Assembly (NCBI GenBank): GCA_027340195.1
Contig: DAHWNE010000304.1
Span: 1 to 5,544 of the forward strand
Direction: 5' to 3'
Length of the DNA stretch: 5,544 nucleotides
Source of the DNA: Acetobacteraceae bacterium
GTDB taxonomy: Bacteria; Pseudomonadota; Alphaproteobacteria; Acetobacterales; Acetobacteraceae
Positions 1 through 4,845 of this stretch are shown piece by piece. A program made the translations under genes and the position numbers. Each line of letters begins with the position of its first letter. The first letter of the stretch is position 1. A model generated the notes under the pieces. The model searched no databases, was not told where the DNA came from, and saw nothing but the letters and a program-made list of their open reading frames with translations.

Positions 1-270
1 CGGCGCCAGCAGGCAGTGCTCCACCCGCTGGAAATGCTCGGCGATCACGAACAGGCCCGACCCGGGCAGCAGGTGATGGATATCGGGCACCCGCCCGGCC
101 AGCGAGTTCTCGCACGGCAGCATCGCCAGCGCCGCCCGCCCCTCGCGCACCGCAGCGATCGCCGCCTCGAAGCTCTCGCAGGGCAGGGTGGGCAGGTCCG
201 GATAGGCGGTCCGGCAGGCCAGGTCGGAATAGGCCCCGGGCAGTCCCTGGAAGGCGATCGGTCCGGTCAT
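1..270 (-). CDS. pheA: Prephenate dehydratase, N-terminal part (cut by window start)
   Basis: Only the first 90 codons are in the window; the gene runs off the left edge. Prephenate dehydratase converts prephenate to phenylpyruvate, the committed step of phenylalanine synthesis, in the cytoplasm. The visible part matches the N-terminal catalytic fold: it opens IAFQGLPGAYSDLA (residues 5-18), has an ESFEAAIAAVREGRAALAMLP stretch in two parts around residues 32-52, and the signature ENSLAGRVPDIHHLLP (54-69) that is typical of alphaproteobacterial enzymes. There is no chorismate mutase domain before it, so this is the monofunctional type; the regulatory ACT domain expected at the C-terminus lies outside. 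The ATG at 270-268 overlaps the kdsB stop in an ATGA arrangement, implying translational coupling and cotranscription with kdsB. Identity is quite sure; full length and ACT domain cannot be seen. Confidence 0.93.
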   Translation of the reverse strand, partial: MTGPIAFQGLPGAYSDLACRTAYPDLPTLPCESFEAAIAAVREGRAALAMLPCENSLAGRVPDIHHLLPGSGLFVIAEHFQRVEHCLLAP

Positions 271-1004
271 CGCGTCGCCTCCACCAGGGCGCGCGCGCGC
301 GCCAGATCCGCCGGGGTGTCCACCCCGAACGGGCCATGCGCCACCCGCGCGCAGCCGATTCGCATCCCCGCCTCCAGCGCCCGCAGCTGTTCCAGCCCCT
401 CCCGCTTCTCCAGCAGGCTTTCCGGCAGCGCGACGAAGCGCGCCAGGGCGGCGCGACGATAGGCATAGATGCCGATATGATGCCAACGCGGCCCCTCGCC
501 CCAGGGAATGGCGGCGCGGGAGAAATAGAGCGCCGGCGCCACCCCCGCCCCCTCGGCGAAGGCGCAGGCCGCCTTCACGAAGGATGGTGTCGCGGCCTCG
601 GCCGCGTCGGCGATCGGCGCCACCAGGGTGCCGATGTCGCAGCCGGGGTCATCCAGCGGGTCCAGCGCGGCGCGGATCACCGCCGGATCGATGGTGGGCA
701 CGTCGCCTTGCAGGTTGACCACCACGTCGTGCCGTCCCTCCGGGTCCAGCCGGCCCAGCGCCTGGAAGACCCGGTCGGAGCCGGACGGCAGATCGGGGTC
801 GGTCAGCACGGCGCGCCCGCCGGCGGCCGTGACGGCATCGGCGATGGCGGCCTCGCCGCAGGCGACCGCGACCGGGCCGATCCCGGCGGCCTCGGCCTGG
901 CGCAGAACGCGCAGGATCATCGGCTGCCCGCCGATATCGGCCAGCGGTTTGCCCGGCAGGCGGGAGGACGCCATGCGGGCGGGGATGATGACGATCGGGG
1001 TCAT
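267..1004 (-). CDS. kdsB: 3-deoxy-manno-octulosonate cytidylyltransferase (CMP-Kdo synthetase)
   Basis: KdsB activates Kdo with CTP to give CMP-Kdo and pyrophosphate, supplying the sugar that links lipid A to the lipopolysaccharide core; it acts in the cytoplasm. The 245-residue product has the usual family length. It starts with the nucleotide-binding loop IIPARMASSRLPGKPL (residues 6-21), then SGSDR (74-78), NLQGD (97-101, D101 being the expected magnesium ligand), ALYFSRAAIPW followed by HHIGIYAYR in the sugar-binding half, LEQLRALE, and GVDTPADL (227-234) near the end. The E. coli QGDEP motif reads QGDVP here, which I take as family variation. The ATG at 1004 is chosen because the conserved IIPAR block begins five residues later; no strong Shine-Dalgarno precedes it. 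The stop overlaps the pheA start. Presence implies a Gram-negative organism that makes Kdo-containing lipopolysaccharide. Confidence 0.96.
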   Translation of the reverse strand: MTPIVIIPARMASSRLPGKPLADIGGQPMILRVLRQAEAAGIGPVAVACGEAAIADAVTAAGGRAVLTDPDLPSGSDRVFQALGRLDPEGRHDVVVNLQGDVPTIDPAVIRAALDPLDDPGCDIGTLVAPIADAAEAATPSFVKAACAFAEGAGVAPALYFSRAAIPWGEGPRWHHIGIYAYRRAALARFVALPESLLEKREGLEQLRALEAGMRIGCARVAHGPFGVDTPADLARARALVEATR

Positions 1005-1022
1005 GCGGCGGCGATGGGTGGA

Positions 1023-1051
1023 TTGCGGCGCAAGTGTCGCTTCCCTATGCT
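1023..1051 (+). promoter_or_regulatory. Candidate sigma70-type promoter for the cytochrome c operon
   Basis: A TTGCGG hexamer (1023-1028) is separated by exactly 17 bases from TATGCT (1046-1051). The -10 matches TATAAT at four of six positions and the -35 matches TTGACA at three, with ideal spacing. Transcription would start near 1057-1058, leaving about an 80-base leader before the ATG at 1140. The -10 lies within the left arm of the 25-bp dyad. Such matches occur by chance in short sequences, so position between divergent genes is the main support. Confidence 0.4.
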
Positions 1052-1067
1052 GCGGAGCAGCTTAGGG
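1043..1067. repeat. Near-perfect 25-bp dyad (operator- or hairpin-like)
   Basis: The left arm CCCTATGCTGC and the right arm GCAGCTTAGGG flank a GGA centre. Ten of eleven arm positions pair, the only break being a T opposite T. It lies in the middle of the divergent gap and spans the -10 hexamers of both candidate promoters, which fits an operator for a dimeric regulator better than a terminator: no U-run follows in either direction and no gene ends here. It could also form a stem in RNA. The binding protein is unknown. Confidence 0.6.
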
Positions 1068-1087
1068 TGGCATCCGGCCGGCGGCAA
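1059..1087 (-). promoter_or_regulatory. Candidate promoter for kdsB-pheA, facing the plus-strand promoter
   Basis: Read on the minus strand, TTGCCG (1087-1082) is followed after 17 bases by TAAGCT (1064-1059). Each hexamer matches consensus at only about three of six positions. Its -10 is in the right arm of the same dyad that holds the plus-strand -10, so the two promoters point at each other and overlap. The start would be near 1052, giving a leader of about 48 bases before the kdsB ATG. This is weaker than the plus-strand candidate. Confidence 0.3.
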
Positions 1088-1096
1088 CGCCGCGGG
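1078..1096 (+). other. GC-rich hairpin in the presumed leader of the cytochrome c gene
   Basis: GCGGC (1081-1085) and GCCGC (1089-1093) form a five-pair stem with a three-base AAC loop; one mismatch further out, CC and GG add two more pairs. It would sit in the 5' leader if transcription starts near 1058. GC-rich DNA makes short hairpins common, so a function is only a possibility. Confidence 0.35.
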
Positions 1097-1139
1097 TGGG
1101 CTCTGAGTGTTCGGCAACCGGCGGGGAATTCGCGTCGCT

Positions 1140-2126
1140 ATGGACAGTATGGACGTCAACAAGGGCGTGGCCGCGATCCTGGTCGCGGGCATCGCGTTTT
1201 TCATCACCGGCATGATCGGCGACAATCTCGTCTCCAAGACCCCGCCCACCAAGGTGGAGATCAAGGTCGGCGCGCCGGCCGCCACCGCGGCAAAAGGCCC
1301 CTCCGGCCCGGCCCCGATCGCGCCGCTGCTGGCGAAAGCGGACCTCGCCAAGGGCAAGGCCTTCGTCACCCAGGTCTGCGCCGCCTGTCACAGCTTCAAT
1401 CCGGGCGGCAAGCCGATCGTCGGGCCCAATCTCTATAACATCGTCGGCGCCCCGCATGATCACGAAGCCGGCTTCGCCTATTCCGCGGCGCTCGAGAAAT
1501 TCAAGGGCCAGCCCTGGACCTACTCGGCACTGAACCACTGGCTCTACAAGCCATCCGCCTATGCGCCTGGCACTCACATGACCTTCGCCGGCATCCAGGA
1601 CAACCAGCTGCGCGCGGATGTGATCGACTATCTGCACACGCTCTCCCCGCACCCGCTGCCGCTGCCCAAGGTGACCGCGGCGGCCAAGGCGGCAGCCCCC
1701 GCGCCGGGCAAGACCCCCGCCCCGGGCAAGACCGCCGCCGCCGGGCCCAGCGCGCTCGACACCCGCCTCGCGGATGCGAACATCGCCAAGGGCAAGGCCT
1801 TCGCCAATCAGGTCTGCTCGGCCTGCCACAGCCTGAACAAGGGCGGCAAGCCGATCGTCGGCCCCAACCTCTGGGGCGTGGTCGGCGGACCGCATGACCA
1901 CGAGGCCGGATTCGCCTACTCGGCCGCGCTGGAGAAATTCAAGGGCAAGCCCTGGACCTTCGCCGCGCTGAACCAATGGCTGAAGGACCCGGCCAAATAC
2001 GCCCCCGGCACGCACATGACCTTCGCCGGCATCCCGCAGCCGCAGCTGCGGGCGGACGTGATCGTCTATCTCGACTCGCTATCCGACAAGCCGGTGCCGC
2101 TGCCGAAGGCGGGAGGCAAGAAATAG
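1140..2126 (+). CDS. Membrane-anchored di-heme cytochrome c with two tandem CycM-like domains
   Basis: This class I cytochrome c should carry electrons on the periplasmic face of the inner membrane, as the single-domain CycM (cytochrome c552) does towards aa3-type oxidase in related bacteria. Of 328 residues, 1-8 are a short cytoplasmic tail (MDSMDVNK) and about 9-27 an uncleaved membrane anchor. An Ala/Pro/Lys linker precedes domain 1 (67-178; heme motif CAACH at 80-84, likely axial Met147 in GTHMTFAGI). A second linker (179-212) holds PAPGKT twice; domain 2 (213-324) has CSACH at 226-230 and Met293. My hand alignment of the domains gives 83 of 112 identical residues. ATG 1140 is preferred because MDSMDVNKG matches the family's N-terminus and GGGGA lies upstream (1123-1127), though 12 bases away; GTG 1107 would add 11 residues. 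The gene heads the operon, and its stop overlaps the next gene's inferred start. The electron partner is inferred. Confidence 0.9.
   Translation: MDSMDVNKGVAAILVAGIAFFITGMIGDNLVSKTPPTKVEIKVGAPAATAAKGPSGPAPIAPLLAKADLAKGKAFVTQVCAACHSFNPGGKPIVGPNLYNIVGAPHDHEAGFAYSAALEKFKGQPWTYSALNHWLYKPSAYAPGTHMTFAGIQDNQLRADVIDYLHTLSPHPLPLPKVTAAAKAAAPAPGKTPAPGKTAAAGPSALDTRLADANIAKGKAFANQVCSACHSLNKGGKPIVGPNLWGVVGGPHDHEAGFAYSAALEKFKGKPWTFAALNQWLKDPAKYAPGTHMTFAGIPQPQLRADVIVYLDSLSDKPVPLPKAGGKK
1338..1673 (+). repeat. Internal gene duplication, copy 1 (cytochrome c domain 1)
   Basis: This is the first of two in-frame 336-base units offset by exactly 438 bases (146 codons) from copy 2 at 1776-2111. By hand count 83 of 112 encoded residues agree, with uninterrupted identical blocks such as GGKPIVGPNL and YAPGTHMTFAGI. 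Confidence 0.85.
1698..1733 (+). repeat. Two adjacent 18-base repeats in the cytochrome linker
   Basis: Two back-to-back 18-base units (1698-1715 and 1716-1733) each encode PAPGKT and differ at one base (GCG versus GCC for alanine). They lie in the flexible linker between the two heme domains. The near identity at the DNA level suggests a more recent slippage event than the domain duplication itself. Confidence 0.75.
1776..2111 (+). repeat. Internal gene duplication, copy 2 (cytochrome c domain 2)
   Basis: Second copy of the heme domain unit, in frame with copy 1. In the 19-codon block at 1890-1946 (matching 1452-1508) the protein is unchanged but seven codons differ synonymously, so the duplication is old and the protein has been kept under purifying selection. 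Confidence 0.85.
2111..2125 (+). promoter_or_regulatory. Shine-Dalgarno and probable ATA start of the histidinol phosphatase
   Basis: GGGAGG (2111-2116) lies six bases before an ATA (2123-2125) that overlaps the cytochrome stop TAG as ATAG. There is no in-frame ATG, GTG or TTG between 1976 and 2186, and the family's N-terminal helix begins near this ATA. The site is therefore the best-placed initiation region although ATA is a rare start codon. Confidence 0.55.
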
Positions 2127-2908
2127 CCCACCCCGCGCCGGAACACCGCGCCGCCGCGCTCGCCGCGGCGGATGTCGCGGGGGCGGTGATCCGCCCGCTG
2201 TTCCGCACCCGTCCGGAGGCGATGCTGAAGGCCGACGCCAGCCCGGTCACCATCGCTGACCGGGCGGCCGAACAGGCGATGCGCGCCGTCCTTCACGCCC
2301 GTTGCCCGGACTGCGGCATCGCCGGCGAGGAGTTCGGCATCGACCGACCCGACGCCCCCTGGCGCTGGGTGCTGGACCCGATCGACGGCACCCGCGCCTT
2401 CCTGACCGGAAGGCCGATCTTCGCCACCCTGATCGCCCTGCTTCATCACGACGAACCGGTGCTGGGCGTCATCGACCAACCGGTCACCGGCGAACGCTGG
2501 CTCGGCGTGGCCGGCGAAGCGACGCAATTCCACGGCCCGTTCGGCGGCCTGCCGGCCACTCGCCCCTGCCCGGCACTGGCGGCGGCGGAACTCTCCGCCA
2601 CCAGCCCGGAGATGCTGGGCCCGCACCGCCCGGCATGGGACCGCCTGGCGGCGCAGGTGCGCCGGGTCAGCTGGGGCGGGGATGCCTATGCCTACGGGCT
2701 GCTGGCGCTGGGGCAGATCGACCTGATCGCCGAGGCCGACCTGAAACCCTGGGACTGGGCGGCGCTGGTGCCGGTCATCCAGGGCGCCGGCGGGCGCATC
2801 ACCGACTGGTCGGGCGCGCCGCTCCGCGCCGACGGCGACGGCCGGGTCCTGGCCGTGGGCGATCCGGCGCTGCTGCCCGCCGCCGTCGCGGCGCTGGCCG
2901 GCGGGTGA
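2123..2908 (+). CDS. hisN: Histidinol-phosphatase of the inositol monophosphatase family
   Basis: HisN-type enzymes remove phosphate from L-histidinol phosphate, the penultimate step of histidine synthesis, in the cytoplasm with magnesium. On the start used here the product is 261 residues, a normal family length. The family's metal site is intact: GEEFG (residues 68-72), DPIDGT (85-90) running into RAFLTGRPIFATLIALL, and KPWDWAALVPVIQGAGGRI (208-226) with D211. KADASPVTIADRAAE (36-50) and PVLGVIDQPVTGERW (112-126) are what I remember as typical of the histidinol phosphatase branch rather than SuhB or CysQ. The start is a problem: the only ordinary starts are an ATG at 1976 buried 150 bases inside the cytochrome gene and a GTG at 2186 that would remove most of the first helix. 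ATA at 2123 is inferred from the ideal upstream GGGAGG. The stop overlaps the next gene's GTG. Another sugar-phosphate phosphatase role is possible. Confidence 0.9.
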   Translation: MAHPAPEHRAAALAAADVAGAVIRPLFRTRPEAMLKADASPVTIADRAAEQAMRAVLHARCPDCGIAGEEFGIDRPDAPWRWVLDPIDGTRAFLTGRPIFATLIALLHHDEPVLGVIDQPVTGERWLGVAGEATQFHGPFGGLPATRPCPALAAAELSATSPEMLGPHRPAWDRLAAQVRRVSWGGDAYAYGLLALGQIDLIAEADLKPWDWAALVPVIQGAGGRITDWSGAPLRADGDGRVLAVGDPALLPAAVAALAGG

Positions 2909-4842
2909 GACCCCGGCCGGCACGCACGGGCCGCCACGCGGCGGCGCCCGGAGCGGCGCCGATCCGGATGCTGGTCCTGGTGCTGACGCTGCTGCTGGCC
3001 GGCGCGACCCGGGTGCTCGCCGTCTCCCCTGCCCCCACCGCCGCCATCGGCATCACCGTCCTCGGCACCCCGCGTCTGCCCGCCGATTTCCGGCATTTCC
3101 CCTACGTCAACCCGCACGCCCCGAAGGGCGGCACCATCACGCTCGCCGCCATCGGCAGCTACGACAGTTTCAACCCGTTCATCCTGCGCGGCACCTCCGC
3201 CTGGGGCCTGGTCGGCCCCTGGGTGGCGATGCCCGGCGGCACCGGCGCCGGCGGCAGCGTCGGGCATGTGTGGGAGAGCCTGCTCACCCCCTCCGATGAC
3301 GAGATCGCCACCGCCTATTGCCATATCTGCACCACCGTCACGGTCGGGCCGCAGCGCAGCTACGTCGCCTTCGACCTGCACCACCGGGCCCGCTTCTCCG
3401 ACGGCCATCCCCTGACCGCGCGCGATGTCGCCTGGACGTTCCGGATGCTGCGGAAATATGGACGGCCCGGCTACGCGATCCAGCTCGCCGGGGTCGCCCG
3501 GGTCAGCGTGCAGGGGCCCTGGCGGGTGGTGTTCCACCTGCGCCCCGACGCCAATCGCGCGATGCCGCTCATTCTCGGCGAGCTGCCGGTGCTGCCGCGG
3601 TTCTGGTTCAAGGGGCGGGATTTCAGCCAGCCGCTGCGGACCCCCCCGGTCGGCTCCGGTCCCTATGTCATCTCGGCCTATCACCTCGGCCGCAGCGTCA
3701 CCTTCACCCGCGATCCGCACTGGTGGGCGCGTCGGCTTCCCACCTCGATCGGCACCAATAATTTCGGTACCGTTCGTATCTCCTACTACCGCGACGCCGC
3801 GGTGGCGCTGGAGGCCTTCAAGGCCGGCGATGTCGATCTCCGGGTCGAGAACATCTCCAAAGTCTGGGCCACCGGCTATCATTTTCCCGCCGTCCGCAAG
3901 GGGCTGGTGATCCTGGCCGACATCCGCCATCACCTGCCGACCGGGATGCAGGGCTGGGCGATGAACACCCGCCGGCCGGTGTTCGCCAACCGGCTGGTCC
4001 GCGAGGCGATGGCGATCGCTTATGATTTCCAATGGGCCAACCGCAACCTGTTCTACGGCGAATACCAGCGCGACCTCAGCTATTTCTCCAACTCCCCGCT
4101 GGCCGCCACCGGCCTGCCGCAACCCGACGAGCGCGCCCTGCTCGACCCGTTCCGCGCCATCCTGCCGCGCGCCGTGTTCGACCGCCCGTTCACCCTGCCG
4201 GTCACCGACGGCAAGGGCGATGATCTGCCCGAGCTCCGCCGCGCGCTGGCGCTGCTGGAACGCGCCGGCTGGCGGGTGCGGCATTTCAAGCTGGTGAACG
4301 CCAAAGGCCGGCAGATGCAGTTCACCATCCTGCTGCCCGACCCGTCCTACGTCCGCATCGCGCTCCCGTATGCGATGACGCTCCGCCATCTCGGCATCCG
4401 CGTGCATGTGCGCGTGGTCGATCCGGCGCAGTACGAGCACCTCACCGATCACTTCGATTTCGACATGACATTGCTGGTCTATCCCGAGGGCAGCATCCCC
4501 GGCAGCGAGATCTCCGAATACTGGTCCTGCGCCGCCGCCAAGGCGGTCGGCTCGATGAACCTGCCCGGCATCTGCAATCCCGCGGTCGATGCGCTGATCC
4601 ACGACGTGCTGACCGCGCCCGACCGGCCGCAGCTGGAAACCGCCGCCCGCGCGCTCGACCGGGTGCTGCTGTGGAACTGGTACCTGGTGCCGCAATGGAC
4701 CACCGACCGGTTCCATGTCGCCTACTGGAACCGGTTCGGCCATCCCGCGCAAAAGACCCGGGTCGGCTTCGATCTCGACACCTGGTGGGTCGCGCCCCGG
4801 CTGGCCGCGCGCACCGACGCGGCGCGGCGGGCGGGAGGCTAG
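2905..4842 (+). CDS. yejA: YejA-like periplasmic substrate-binding protein of a peptide ABC importer (family 5)
   Basis: This is the periplasmic receptor that delivers substrate to the YejBEF importer; in E. coli that system takes up microcin C and peptides. Of 645 residues, about 22-39 form a signal peptide (MLVLVLTLLLAGATRVLA, likely cut after A39). The mature part follows YejA closely: LGTPRLPADFRHFPYVNPHAPKGG, SYDSFNPF, ARFSDGHPLTARDVAWTFR, PPVGSGPYVIS, then VALEAFKAGDVDLRVEN, MNTRRPVFANRLVREAMAIAYDF and near the end LDRVLLWNWYLVPQW with LDTWW. GTG 2905 overlaps the hisN stop as GTGA and supplies an arginine-rich n-region; ATG 2968 would give 624 residues but a signal peptide with no positive charge at its front, so I prefer GTG. 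Compared with E. coli YejA as I recall it, there is a glycine-rich insertion before VWESLL and four cysteines (139, 142, 542, 557). Specificity here is unproven. Confidence 0.92.
   Translation: MRPRPARTGRHAAAPGAAPIRMLVLVLTLLLAGATRVLAVSPAPTAAIGITVLGTPRLPADFRHFPYVNPHAPKGGTITLAAIGSYDSFNPFILRGTSAWGLVGPWVAMPGGTGAGGSVGHVWESLLTPSDDEIATAYCHICTTVTVGPQRSYVAFDLHHRARFSDGHPLTARDVAWTFRMLRKYGRPGYAIQLAGVARVSVQGPWRVVFHLRPDANRAMPLILGELPVLPRFWFKGRDFSQPLRTPPVGSGPYVISAYHLGRSVTFTRDPHWWARRLPTSIGTNNFGTVRISYYRDAAVALEAFKAGDVDLRVENISKVWATGYHFPAVRKGLVILADIRHHLPTGMQGWAMNTRRPVFANRLVREAMAIAYDFQWANRNLFYGEYQRDLSYFSNSPLAATGLPQPDERALLDPFRAILPRAVFDRPFTLPVTDGKGDDLPELRRALALLERAGWRVRHFKLVNAKGRQMQFTILLPDPSYVRIALPYAMTLRHLGIRVHVRVVDPAQYEHLTDHFDFDMTLLVYPEGSIPGSEISEYWSCAAAKAVGSMNLPGICNPAVDALIHDVLTAPDRPQLETAARALDRVLLWNWYLVPQWTTDRFHVAYWNRFGHPAQKTRVGFDLDTWWVAPRLAARTDAARRAGG
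2942..2961 (+). other. Perfect 7-bp GC hairpin between the two possible yejA starts
   Basis: CGGCGCC (2942-2948) pairs fully with GGCGCCG (2955-2961) around a six-base loop that holds GGAG (2950-2953). It lies six bases before the internal ATG at 2968 and after the GTG at 2905. It could hamper or expose initiation at the ATG, or slow ribosomes just before the signal peptide's hydrophobic core. There is no U-run, so it is not a standard terminator. Confidence 0.45.
4833..4838 (+). promoter_or_regulatory. Ribosome binding site of the permease gene
   Basis: GGGAGG is placed seven bases before the ATG at 4846 and overlaps the last codons of the binding-protein gene, supporting this start and tight translational linkage. 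It is the same six-base core as the one before the histidinol phosphatase. Confidence 0.75.
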
Positions 4843-4845
4843 CGG

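Larger units (their letters stand above)
1005..1139. promoter_or_regulatory. Divergent intergenic region between kdsB and the cytochrome c gene
   Basis: This 135-base gap is the only non-coding spacer of any size in the window and separates the two oppositely transcribed operons. It must hold the promoters for at least the plus-strand operon, and plausibly for kdsB-pheA too. It contains a near-perfect 25-bp dyad (1043-1067), a GC-rich hairpin (1078-1096), and promoter-like hexamer pairs on both strands, each listed separately. If the cytochrome gene starts at the upstream GTG (1107) the gap shortens to 102 bases. Confidence 0.7.

Noticed and set aside
289..302. Seven-fold GC dinucleotide run in the 3' part of kdsB
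   Set aside because: It simply encodes alternating Ala/Arg codons in the C-terminal helix of KdsB; no sign of a separate function, though it could be a slippage-prone site.
336..1106. Plus-strand open frames opposite kdsB
   Set aside because: Low-complexity His/Arg/Gly/Ala translations opposite a well-conserved kdsB; shadow frames.
1062..2015. A 317-codon minus-strand open frame opposite the cytochrome gene
   Set aside because: Its apparent internal repeats only mirror the duplicated cytochrome domains, and it has no recognisable motif or ribosome binding site.
1976..2122. ATG at 1976 as the true start of the histidinol phosphatase
   Set aside because: It would lie deep inside the cytochrome gene and add 49 residues without family resemblance (Arg/Gly/Ala-rich); homologues as I know them start near 2123.
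2302..2904. Upstream extension of the YejA-like frame to ATG 2302
   Set aside because: The 201 extra residues are an Arg/Gly/Pro-rich out-of-frame reading of hisN; the protein's signal peptide begins near 2968.
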